A DNA stretch of 8,226 nucleotides. Source: an uncultured Collinsella sp. Its GTDB lineage: Bacteria; Actinomycetota; Coriobacteriia; Coriobacteriales; Coriobacteriaceae. Below are positions 1 through 5,935 of the stretch, in pieces (position 1 is the stretch's first letter; each line of letters opens with the position of its first letter). The notes under the pieces are model-generated. The model was not told the DNA's origin. It worked only from the letters and a program-made list of their open reading frames with translations, and did not search any database. Both the position numbers and the translations under genes were made by a program. Location of the stretch: the NCBI GenBank assembly GCA_902491415.1, contig CABUHP010000064.1:1-8226 (forward strand), given 5' to 3'.

Positions 1-756
1 CTGCTCGGCAGCCGCCGAATCGATCAGGGCCTGGTAGATGACCGTCAGGATATACGACGGCACAAGCTTGCCGAGAACATGCTCGGGAGAGGGCACGAAC
101 TCGAACGTGGACGAGATGCGCTTAGGGGCGTCGGTCTCGTTCTTACGCGGACCGTGGGCCATAGCGATCATCTCGGGGTCGAGCGGCAACAGATGCTCGA
201 CGCGAAGCTCCTGATCCACGCGGTTCTTGGCGTGGTGGTAGACAAGCTCGACACGGTCAAGCTCACCGGCACGATACGCATCGCAGATATGAGAGGAGAT
301 CATGCGGGCCTGATTGAAATCGGGCTCAGAGGAGTTGCCCTCAAAGTGCATGACAACGTTTGCGCGGTCACGGAAATACGTGGCCGGCTTACGCCCGCAC
401 GCGATGATCTCGCACTCGATGCCGTCGTTCGCCCAAGAAGCGGCGAGCTTTTCGGCCGTGCGCTCCACCGTCGTATTGAAACCGCCGGCAAGGCCGCGGT
501 CCGAGGCAATAACGACAATCAGGCCATGCTTGACGCTCTCATGCTTCTGCAGCATGGGATCGGTGCCCGAACAGGAGGCGTCGCCGGCGACCGTCAACAT
601 GACGTCGGTCAGCGCCTCCTTATAGGGCTCGGCCTGCTTGGAGCGATCGAGGGCACGACGGATCTTGGCCGTAGAGACCATCTCCATCGTGCGCGTGATC
701 TGCTTGGTCGTGGTAACCGAGGAGATTCGCTTCTTAATGTCGCGAAGGTTGGCCAT
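1..756 (-). CDS. atpG: F1Fo ATP synthase subunit gamma (3' end cut by window edge)
   Basis: Gamma is the central rotor shaft of F1; it links rotation of the c ring to conformational change in the alpha/beta hexamer. The visible 252 residues start ATG at 756 with MANLRDIKKRISSV, the classic N-terminal coiled-coil helix with TKQITRTMEMVSTAK at 17-31. The Rossmann-like domain carries SDRGLAGGFN at 85-94, the family signature. The frame is open to base 1, ending in QALIDSAAAEQ, which is the start of the C-terminal helix that packs against the N-terminal helix. About 45 further residues are expected outside the window. The start is 5 nt after the atpA stop, and GGAG in the last atpA codons can serve as ribosome binding site. 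Identity is secure; the only oddity is incompleteness caused by the window edge. Confidence 0.97.
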   Translation of the reverse strand, partial: MANLRDIKKRISSVTTTKQITRTMEMVSTAKIRRALDRSKQAEPYKEALTDVMLTVAGDASCSGTDPMLQKHESVKHGLIVVIASDRGLAGGFNTTVERTAEKLAASWANDGIECEIIACGRKPATYFRDRANVVMHFEGNSSEPDFNQARMISSHICDAYRAGELDRVELVYHHAKNRVDQELRVEHLLPLDPEMIAMAHGPRKNETDAPKRISSTFEFVPSPEHVLGKLVPSYILTVIYQALIDSAAAEQ

Positions 757-761
757 GGGGC

Positions 762-2360
762 TTAGTTCTCCTCTGATCCAGAAACATCCGAATGGTGCTT
801 GGCCATGAACTGCTGCTTGAAGTCGCCGATGACGCGCAAGAGCTCAGCCTTGGTGTCATCATCGATCTTCTTGGCGCGAACCTTGTCGAGCAGCGAACCA
901 AAGCCATTGTCCATGTACTCGATGAGCTCGGCACGGAAGGGCAGCACGTCGGCGATCTCCAGGTCATCCAGGAAGCCCTCGTTGCCAGCGAACAGCGTAA
1001 CGATCTGCTCGCCAACCTCAAACGGCTTGTAACGCGGCTGCTTCAGCAGCTCGGTCATGCGAGCACCATGGGTCAGCTGCTTCTGAGTAGCCTCGTCGAG
1101 GTCGGAGCCGAACTGCGTAAAGCCAGCGAGCTCCTGATAGGAAGCGAGGTCCAGACGGAGGTTGCCGGCGACCTGCTTCATGGCCTTGGTCTGCGCATCG
1201 CCACCGACGCGGGACACGGAGATACCCACGTCGACTGCCGGGCGCTGACCCTGGAAGAAGAGCTCGGACTGCAGGTAGATCTGACCATCGGTAATGGAAA
1301 TGACGTTGGTCGGAATGTAGGCCGAGACGTCGCCGTCCTGGGTCTCGATGATCGGCAGTGCCGTCATGGAGCCGTAACCGTTCTTCTTGGACATCTTGAC
1401 GGCACGCTCGAGCAGACGAGAGTGCAGGTAGAAGATGTCGCCAGGATAGGCCTCGCGTCCGGGCGGACGATGCAGCGTCAGCGACATCTGACGGTAGGCC
1501 ACAGCCTGCTTGGACAGGTCGTCGTAGATGACGAGCACGTGGCCGCCGGGGTTGGTCTCGCTGGCGGGCTTGCCGTCCTCGCCGTTGTACATGAAGAACT
1601 CGCCAATAGCGGCACCGGCCATAGGCGCGATGTACTGCATAGGGGCGGAATCGGCAGCGGTGGCCGAAACGATGATGGTGTAGTCGAGCGCACCGTGCTG
1701 AGCGAGGGTCTCGCGGATGTTGGCAACCGTGGAGGCCTTCTGGCCGATGGCGACATAGATGCAGACCATGCCCTTGCCGCGCTGGTTGAGGATAGCGTCG
1801 ATGGCGATGGCGGTCTTACCGGTCTGACGGTCACCGATGATCAGCTCACGCTGACCGCGGCCAATAGGCACCATGGAGTCGATAGCGAGCAGACCGGTCT
1901 GAACCGGCTCGCACACCGGGGTACGATCGATGACGCCGGGAGCCTTGAACTCGATGGGGCGACGGTGCGTAGCGACGATGTCGCCCAGGCCGTCGATGGG
2001 CTGGCCGAGCGGATTGACGACGCGGCCGAGCATGGCACGGCTCACGGGGATATCCATAATGCGGCCAGTGGTGCGGCACTCGTCACCTTCCTTGATGGAG
2101 TCGACGGCACCGAACAGAACGGCGCCGACCTCGTCACGGTCAAGGTTCTGGGCAAGGCCGAAGACGGTCTCACCGGTATCGGAGCTCTTGAACTCCAGAA
2201 GCTCGCCTGCCATGGCGCTCTTGAGGCCGGAGACGCGCGCGATGCCGTCGCCTACCTCGTCGACCGTTGAAACCTCATGCGTATCGACCGTCGCGGAGAG
2301 GCTCGTGAGCTGCTCCTGCAGTTTCTTGGCGATATCCTGGGCATTGAGGGTTTCGGACAT
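762..2360 (-). CDS. atpA: F1Fo ATP synthase subunit alpha
   Basis: Alpha forms the non-catalytic nucleotide-binding half of the F1 hexamer. The 532-residue protein has an N-terminal beta-barrel region (about 27-95), the P-loop GDRQTGKT at 176-183, a Walker B-like VLVIYDD at 275-281, [10 protein letters not shown] at 299-308, and ISVSRVGG at 380-387 with R384 as the arginine that reaches into the catalytic site. Length is a little above E. coli alpha (513). A loop insertion of about 12 residues sits at 259-272 ([14 protein letters not shown]), just before Walker B, and the C-terminus has a short polar tail. The ATG shares one base with the atpH stop (TAATG), and GGAGGTGA 6 nt upstream fixes the start. 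Tight coupling to atpH suggests stoichiometric expression. Confidence 0.99.
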   Translation of the reverse strand: MSETLNAQDIAKKLQEQLTSLSATVDTHEVSTVDEVGDGIARVSGLKSAMAGELLEFKSSDTGETVFGLAQNLDRDEVGAVLFGAVDSIKEGDECRTTGRIMDIPVSRAMLGRVVNPLGQPIDGLGDIVATHRRPIEFKAPGVIDRTPVCEPVQTGLLAIDSMVPIGRGQRELIIGDRQTGKTAIAIDAILNQRGKGMVCIYVAIGQKASTVANIRETLAQHGALDYTIIVSATAADSAPMQYIAPMAGAAIGEFFMYNGEDGKPASETNPGGHVLVIYDDLSKQAVAYRQMSLTLHRPPGREAYPGDIFYLHSRLLERAVKMSKKNGYGSMTALPIIETQDGDVSAYIPTNVISITDGQIYLQSELFFQGQRPAVDVGISVSRVGGDAQTKAMKQVAGNLRLDLASYQELAGFTQFGSDLDEATQKQLTHGARMTELLKQPRYKPFEVGEQIVTLFAGNEGFLDDLEIADVLPFRAELIEYMDNGFGSLLDKVRAKKIDDDTKAELLRVIGDFKQQFMAKHHSDVSGSEEN

Positions 2361-2836
2361 TAGGCTTCACCTCCGTACGAATTAGCAGAGTTTGCGAGGG
2401 TCTCCTGCGCGATGCGCAGCTGCGTCTTGACGGAAATGTCACGACGCTCGCCGCGGGCCTCGAGCACCAGGCCGCCCACGATAGACGGGTCGACCTGCTC
2501 GATAAGGAATACCTTGCGGCCGAAGTCCTGCTCGCATTTCTTAGTGATGGTTTGACGCAGCTCGTCGTCGAGCGGGATCGCCGTGGTGACGGTCACGCCC
2601 ACTACATCCTCGTCTTCCTCGGCAACATACTTAAAGGCAGCTGCCACCTTGGGAAGAAGGTCGAGCTGGTCGCGCTTGGACATGGTGTCGAGCACGGCGA
2701 TGATCTCGGGGCTGGCAGAAGCCAGGCGCTCGATCATCTCGAGGTCCTCGAACACATGGTTCTCGGCCTTAGCGGCTTCCAGAAGGGAGCGCGCGTAGGT
2801 CTCGAGCACCTTGTCCTGATAGCGGCTAGTCGGCAT
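2360..2836 (-). CDS. atpH: F1Fo ATP synthase subunit delta (short form)
   Basis: Delta belongs to the peripheral stalk and joins the b subunits to the top of F1. This copy has 158 residues, against about 177 in E. coli. An N-terminal helical part is visible (about 6-76) with [11 protein letters not shown] at 16-26, followed by the beta/alpha C-terminal domain with [11 protein letters not shown] at 79-89 and the family-typical [14 protein letters not shown] at 115-128. By eye the N-terminal bundle is nearly 30 residues shorter than in E. coli, the deficit falling between about residue 50 and the segment [14 protein letters not shown]. An in-frame TGA directly precedes the ATG, so a longer N-terminus is impossible. 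The gene overlaps the atpF end by 11 nt, and AGGT in the last atpF codons acts as ribosome binding site. Identity rests on position and the C-terminal motif. Confidence 0.96.
   Translation of the reverse strand: MPTSRYQDKVLETYARSLLEAAKAENHVFEDLEMIERLASASPEIIAVLDTMSKRDQLDLLPKVAAAFKYVAEEDEDVVGVTVTTAIPLDDELRQTITKKCEQDFGRKVFLIEQVDPSIVGGLVLEARGERRDISVKTQLRIAQETLANSANSYGGEA
2367..2374 (-). promoter_or_regulatory. Ribosome binding site of atpA inside the atpH end
   Basis: GGAGGTGA lies 6 nt before the atpA ATG and encodes the final Gly-Gly-Glu of AtpH. Together with the TAATG stop/start overlap it points to reinitiation or strong coupled translation of alpha. Confidence 0.85.
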
Positions 2837-3428
2837 TCAGGCTACCTGCTTCCTGGATGTAACGCTCGATGAGCTTCTTCTGCTCGGTCTCGTCCTCGAG
2901 TGCCTCGCCCACGATCTTGGTGGCGACGGCAACGGACAGGTCGGCGATGGAGCTCGCGGCACCGGCGTAGATGGACTTGCGCTCGTCCTCGACGGTCGTA
3001 TGGGCCTTGGCGATGATCTCCTCGGCCTCCTTGTGAGCAGCCTCGATGATACGGGCGCGCTCGGACTCGGCGTCCTTACGGGCCTCGAGAACGATGTCGG
3101 CAGCCTGACGACGGGCGTCGGTGACGATCGAGTCGGACTCAGCGCGCTTGGCGATGGCCTCCTGCTTGGTCTTCTCGGCCTCGTCGAGGCTCTCCTCGAT
3201 CTTCTTGCCGCGCTCCTCCATGGTTTTCATGATGCCCGGCAGGGCGACCTTGGCCAGCACGATCCAGATAATCAGGAAGGCGATAAGCGCCGGGATGAAC
3301 TCCGCCATCTTAGGGATGAGGATGTCCGCACCGGCAGCGCCGTCCTCGGCGAACGCGGAAACCGGCATGAGCAGCGCGGCCGCGGACGCGGAGAGTGCGA
3401 TCGCGCTCTTCTGGGATGAAAGATTCAT
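2826..3428 (-). CDS. atpF: F1Fo ATP synthase subunit b with signal-peptide-like N-terminus
   Basis: Subunit b anchors the peripheral stalk in the membrane next to subunit a. The 200 residues divide into an N-terminal segment that looks like a signal peptide (polar MNLSSQK, hydrophobic 8-24, then AFA before E28, a good signal peptidase I site), a short linker, one transmembrane helix at about 42-63 that follows the familiar b-type MAEFIPALIAFLIIW, and a long charged Ala/Glu/Lys/Arg coiled coil from about 68 to 175. A usual b subunit begins close to what is here residue 38, so about 35 residues are extra. Cleavage would leave the normal N-out, C-in topology. ATG at 3428 is preceded by GGAG 8 nt upstream and lies 15 nt after atpE. 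The end overlaps atpH. Identity is sure; processing is inference. Confidence 0.97.
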   Translation of the reverse strand: MNLSSQKSAIALSASAAALLMPVSAFAEDGAAGADILIPKMAEFIPALIAFLIIWIVLAKVALPGIMKTMEERGKKIEESLDEAEKTKQEAIAKRAESDSIVTDARRQAADIVLEARKDAESERARIIEAAHKEAEEIIAKAHTTVEDERKSIYAGAASSIADLSVAVATKIVGEALEDETEQKKLIERYIQEAGSLNAD

Positions 3429-3443
3429 ACTTGACGCTCCGTG

Positions 3444-3638
3444 CTATTTAACGATCAGCGCGACAACGAAGCCGATCAGAGCCAGAGCCTCGCCGAAGGC
3501 GGAGCCCATGATGAAGACGGTGAACACGCGGCCCTGGACCTCAGGCTGACGGGCCATAGCACCCGTAGCACCCAGAGCAGACAGGCCGATAGCAAGACCA
3601 GCGCCGATAACACCGAGACCGTAACCGATAACTCCCAC
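3444..3638 (-). CDS. atpE: F1Fo ATP synthase subunit c (64 residues, GTG start)
   Basis: Subunit c is the two-helix proteolipid that forms the rotor ring in the membrane. Helix 1 is rich in glycine (VIGYGLGVIGAGLAIGLSAL), the polar loop is ARQPE at 29-33, and helix 2 carries the ion-binding carboxylate E50 in GSAFGEALALIGF. The position of the Na+ ligand glutamine of Ilyobacter-type rings is isoleucine here, and E50 is followed by Ala rather than Ser, so H+ is the inferred coupling ion. At 64 residues it is shorter than the common 70-85. The start is fixed: GTG is preceded by AAAGGAGGA at good spacing, an in-frame TAA lies about nine codons upstream, and no other start codon lies between. The 124-nt gap before it and its strong ribosome binding site fit a need for many c copies. 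Confidence 0.97.
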   Translation of the reverse strand: MGVIGYGLGVIGAGLAIGLSALGATGAMARQPEVQGRVFTVFIMGSAFGEALALIGFVVALIVK

Positions 3639-3641
3639 GAT

Positions 3642-3650
3642 TCCTCCTTT
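3642..3650 (-). promoter_or_regulatory. Strong ribosome binding site of atpE
   Basis: AAAGGAGGA on the minus strand, about 4-5 nt before the GTG at 3638, is close to a perfect match to the 16S rRNA 3' end. It offsets the weaker GTG start and suits the high copy number of subunit c. Confidence 0.85.
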
Positions 3651-3734
3651 GTCGTGCGTGTCTTATTTCACGCAGGATAACCTTTTTATAACTGCCGGGC
3701 TCCATGGGTACGGGCACCGGCGGTTTAACGAATT

Positions 3735-3750
3735 GCCTTACCTTTAAGGC
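3735..3750 (-). other. Perfect hairpin between atpB and atpE
   Basis: GCCTTA and TAAGGC form a perfect 6-bp stem around a 4-nt loop, starting about 12 nt after the atpB stop. No run of T follows, so it is not a typical intrinsic terminator. It could be an RNA processing or stability element between the a and c cistrons. A second, weaker GCCGG/CCGGC pair lies at 3694-3721. Function is inferred. Confidence 0.45.
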
Positions 3751-3762
3751 GCGAACGGAAGA

Positions 3763-4566
3763 CTACTCCTCCTCCGCGACCTCCTCTGCCTCGGAGACAT
3801 ACACGGCGGTAAGGACCGTGAAGACGTAAGCCTGGATGGCGCCGACCACAAGCTCGATCGCATAGATCAGGATGAGGATGGCAAGCCAGGCCAGCGAAGG
3901 CAGGGCGCCGACGGCATGCGCCGCGGAAACCTGCTGAAGCAACGGCTGCATGAACATGCTCGCCATGATGGCGAACGAGCCCATGACCACGTGTCCTGCG
4001 AACATGTTGCAGAACAGACGGACGGCGAGCGTGATGAGGCGCAGGAAGGTCGAGAAAAGCTCGACGACCCACACGAGCACGTTCATCGGGAAGCTCACGC
4101 CCTGCGGGGCGAGGCTCTTGATGTAGCCGATCACGCCGTGAGCCTTGCATCCGTAGTAGATGAAGTACACGAAGGCGAAGATGGCGAGCGCGGCAGTGGA
4201 GCCGATTGCGCCGGTGCCGGGCTTCATTCCCGGGATCAGGCCGATCATGTTATTGATCAGGATGAACAGGAAAAGCGAGCACAGGAACGGGAAGTGCTTC
4301 TTCCAGTTCTCACCCACGACGCCCTTGCCGATATCGTTCTCGACGTACTCGATGATGTACTCGAAACCGTTGACGAAGAAGCCCTTGGGAACCAGGGTCT
4401 GCTTCTTCTTGAACACGGCCAGGACGATCAGGAGCACGATCGTGGAGACGATCAGCCAAAACGAGTACTGCGTGATGCCGCAGCTTAGATCGCCCACGAC
4501 AGGGGTGGAGCTGAACTCGCTGACCAGATGATTAATCTCATCAGGCAGCTTTTCAAAAATTTCCAC
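3763..4566 (-). CDS. atpB: F1Fo ATP synthase subunit a
   Basis: Subunit a is the static membrane channel that passes protons to and from the c ring. The 267 residues contain several hydrophobic helices (about 34-52, 92-112, 122-140, 160-180, 195-210, 224-256). RLFCNMFAGH at 183-192 holds the essential arginine, R183, and Q245 matches the conserved glutamine of the last helix (E. coli Q252). H192 and E238 occupy the places of E. coli E219 and H245, an exchanged pair. Cys186 replaces the usual Gly. The C-terminus is strongly acidic (EAEEVAEEE). The start is GTG at 4566, with AAAGG about 8 nt upstream inside the last codons of the preceding membrane gene, whose stop is 3 nt away, so translation is probably coupled. 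Identity is secure. Confidence 0.98.
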   Translation of the reverse strand: MEIFEKLPDEINHLVSEFSSTPVVGDLSCGITQYSFWLIVSTIVLLIVLAVFKKKQTLVPKGFFVNGFEYIIEYVENDIGKGVVGENWKKHFPFLCSLFLFILINNMIGLIPGMKPGTGAIGSTAALAIFAFVYFIYYGCKAHGVIGYIKSLAPQGVSFPMNVLVWVVELFSTFLRLITLAVRLFCNMFAGHVVMGSFAIMASMFMQPLLQQVSAAHAVGALPSLAWLAILILIYAIELVVGAIQAYVFTVLTAVYVSEAEEVAEEE

Positions 4567-4569
4567 GAC

Positions 4570-4881
4570 TTACCTTTCGACCTCATGAGGATCTCGCAGC
4601 GCCTTGGCGACACGAACCGTGCAGGCGGCCATAAAGGCCACGAAGCCGATCGCCTCGCCCAGGAGGAACATGCGAAATGCCTCTCCGAACAACACAAACA
4701 CAACCAAGGTAAAGACGAGCAGGGCGATCGCCGAGACCGCCAGACTCACCATACCCTTGAGCATGTCCGCATTCTGCTTATCGTCAAGAACCGGCTTGAG
4801 CGTAAAGACAAAGGGAAGAAAGGCGACCGCGCCCGCGATGGCGCCTGCAACGATAGCGAGCAGATCGGCTATCTGAAACAT
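4570..4881 (-). CDS. Small three-helix membrane protein at the atpI position
   Basis: I do not recognise this 103-residue protein by sequence. It is very hydrophobic, with three likely membrane helices at about 7-28, 40-66 and 72-95, a short charged loop (KPVLDDKQNADM) between the first two, and a basic/acidic tail ending DPHEVER. A glutamate (in FLLGEAIGF) lies at the start of helix 3. Being the first gene before atpB, it sits where AtpI, a proposed assembly or ion-uptake helper of the ATP synthase, is usually found; AtpI typically has four helices and about 120-130 residues. The stop is 3 nt from the atpB start. I chose ATG at 4881 because GAGG lies 6 nt upstream; a GTG at 4893 would add four residues but its AAGGA is too close. 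AtpI-like function is inferred from position only. Confidence 0.8.
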   Translation of the reverse strand: MFQIADLLAIVAGAIAGAVAFLPFVFTLKPVLDDKQNADMLKGMVSLAVSAIALLVFTLVVFVLFGEAFRMFLLGEAIGFVAFMAACTVRVAKALRDPHEVER

Positions 4882-4887
4882 TGGCGT

Positions 4888-4891
4888 CCTC
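4888..4891 (-). promoter_or_regulatory. Ribosome binding site deciding the start of the small membrane gene
   Basis: GAGG on the minus strand lies 6 nt before ATG at 4881. The alternative GTG at 4893 has AAGGA only 2-3 nt before it, which is too tight, so the ATG is preferred. Confidence 0.6.
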
Positions 4892-4943
4892 ACTTTCCTT
4901 TTTTAACGCCTCACAGAACAGTTCCCGCCAAACATTGGTGACT

Positions 4944-4971
4944 ATTGTACGAGCCAATCGCTAAAGTACAA
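4944..4971 (-). promoter_or_regulatory. Candidate promoter of the atp operon
   Basis: On the minus strand TACAAT at 4949-4944 matches the -10 consensus at five of six positions, and TTGTAC at 4971-4966, with a 16-nt spacer, gives a partial -35 (TTG). The expected transcript start near 4937 leaves a leader of about 55 nt to the ATG at 4881. It is the best promoter-like sequence in the gap, but no experiment supports it. Confidence 0.5.
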
Positions 4972-4988
4972 CCGAAAAAGCATCGGTT
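4970..4988 (-). other. Small inverted repeat touching the atp -35 region
   Basis: AACCGA and TCGGTT form a 6-bp inverted repeat with a 7-nt T-rich loop; its last two bases overlap the candidate -35. It could be an operator or a chance hairpin. Confidence 0.25.
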
Positions 4989-5042
4989 AATACGCACCTG
5001 TTCGTTTTCTTAAGACCTTCTTTATGCCGCAGGTACGGTAAT

Positions 5043-5074
5043 ACGTTTTTCTCGAACCCTGCAGGGCAAAACGT
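5043..5074 (-). repeat. Nested inverted repeats between upp and the atp operon
   Basis: ACGTTTT (5074-5068) and AAAACGT (5049-5043) are inverted copies, and between them lies the perfect 10-bp palindrome CCCTGCAGGG (5066-5057). The arrangement could fold as RNA or bind a protein dimer. It lies about 100 nt upstream of the candidate atp promoter and just after the upp terminator-like hairpin. Function unknown. Confidence 0.45.
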
Positions 5075-5086
5075 CCATTAACTAAA

Positions 5087-5123
5087 GGTGCGCACAGGCG
5101 TCTTCTACTTGCCCGCGCGCACC
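5087..5123 (-). terminator. Probable transcription terminator of upp
   Basis: GGTGCGCGCGGGC (5123-5111) pairs with GCCTGTGCGCACC (5099-5087) over 13 bp, including two G-U pairs, around an 11-nt loop. It is followed by TTTAGTTAAT, a weak T-rich tail. It begins about 40 nt after the upp stop. The stem is strong, but the poor T tract makes termination efficiency uncertain. Confidence 0.6.
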
Positions 5124-5164
5124 ATTTCTTCCTATTTGCAGCCGCGGCCGTCTTAGCCCAGCGA

Positions 5165-5812
5165 CTAGAGCGTGCCGTAGATGCGATCGCCGGCGTCGCC
5201 CAGGCCGGGAACGATGTAGGCAGCCTCGTTGAGATGGTCATCGATAGCGCAGGTATAGATATGCACATCTGGGTCCTTCTCGGTCAGCGACTTGAGGCCC
5301 TCGGGGGCAGCGACGATGCACAGCATGCGGATGTCCTTGACACCGCGCTCGCGCAGGTAGCTGATGGCCATCTCGGCCGAACCGCCCGTGGCGAGCATGG
5401 GGTCGACGACCAGGCAGATGCGCTGGTCGATATCCTTGGGCATCTTGCAGTAATACTCGTGCGGCTCGTGGGTGACCTCGTCGCGTTCCATACCGATGTG
5501 GCCTACGCGAGCGGAGGGCACCAGGTCGAGAATGCCGTCGACCATGCCAAGGCCCGCACGCAGGATGGGCACGATGGCGAGTTTCTTGCCGGCGAGCTGT
5601 TTGAACGTGGCGGTAGTGATGGGGGTCTCGACCTCGACGTCTTCCATAGGCAGGTCGCGCATGGCCTCGTAGCCGTCAAAAAGCGCGAGTTCGCGCACGA
5701 GCTGGCGGAACTGGTTGGTGCCGGTGTTTTTGTCGCGCAGGATCGACAGCTTGTGCTGGACGAGCGGATGATCGACAAGCGTCACACGGGACGCATCGTA
5801 GGTGACGGTCAT
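5165..5812 (-). CDS. upp: Uracil phosphoribosyltransferase
   Basis: Upp makes UMP from uracil and PRPP, the salvage route for pyrimidine bases, in the cytoplasm. The 215-residue length is normal for the family. Visible motifs are RAGLGM at 85-90, the PRPP-binding loop [12 protein letters not shown] at 135-146, and the C-terminal uracil-binding segment [13 protein letters not shown] at 202-214. ATG at 5812 is chosen because the protein then begins [10 protein letters not shown], right before the family-typical [14 protein letters not shown] (14-27), and AAGGGG lies about 10 nt upstream; a start further upstream would add 16 residues that do not fit the family. It follows glpK by 123 nt and precedes the atp genes, a position for upp also known in Bacillus. 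Identity is secure. Confidence 0.98.
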   Translation of the reverse strand: MTVTYDASRVTLVDHPLVQHKLSILRDKNTGTNQFRQLVRELALFDGYEAMRDLPMEDVEVETPITTATFKQLAGKKLAIVPILRAGLGMVDGILDLVPSARVGHIGMERDEVTHEPHEYYCKMPKDIDQRICLVVDPMLATGGSAEMAISYLRERGVKDIRMLCIVAAPEGLKSLTEKDPDVHIYTCAIDDHLNEAAYIVPGLGDAGDRIYGTL

Positions 5813-5847
5813 GGGTTGATTGCCCCTTTCGTTGCGGCCGGAAGATG

Positions 5848-5863
5848 GCCTTGCTGACAAGGC
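5848..5863 (-). other. Hairpin in the upp leader
   Basis: GCCTTG and CAAGGC form a perfect 6-bp stem around the loop TCAG, about 20 nt upstream of the upp ribosome binding site. No T run follows. It may influence upp translation or RNA stability, or be chance. No clear promoter was found in the 123-nt glpK-upp gap. Confidence 0.3.
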
Positions 5864-5935
5864 GCATGGCGATGTTGTTGCCGCGCGCCGTGCATTAGTT
5901 TAGCGGTTTGTTGTATCGAGCAGCCCATCGCGGCC

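Noticed and set aside
792..2270. 492-codon open frame on the plus strand opposite atpA
   Set aside because: It is exactly antisense to a certain gene in the frame that GC-rich codon use tends to leave open. The protein is low in complexity and resembles no family, and there is no convincing ribosome binding site.
3916..4488. 190-codon open frame on the plus strand opposite atpB
   Set aside because: Highly charged Asp/Glu/His translation is what an antisense reading of membrane-helix codons gives; subunit a on the other strand is unmistakable.
4903..4935. Ten-codon leader frame (MFGGNCSVRR) in the atp leader
   Set aside because: It lies between the candidate promoter and the first gene, but has no ribosome binding site and no regulatory-codon run, and such short frames are common by chance.
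4987..5268. Minus-strand frame running from upp into the intergenic gap
   Set aside because: It overlaps the upp end in another frame, lacks a ribosome binding site and has a composition unlike its neighbours.
5813..5860. Upstream extension of upp by 16 residues
   Set aside because: The extension does not match the family, and the start at 5812 has the expected N-terminus and its own ribosome binding site.
5813..5935. Possible separate promoter for upp
   Set aside because: A TAAACT hexamer exists, but no -35 element lies at proper spacing, so I do not call a promoter here.
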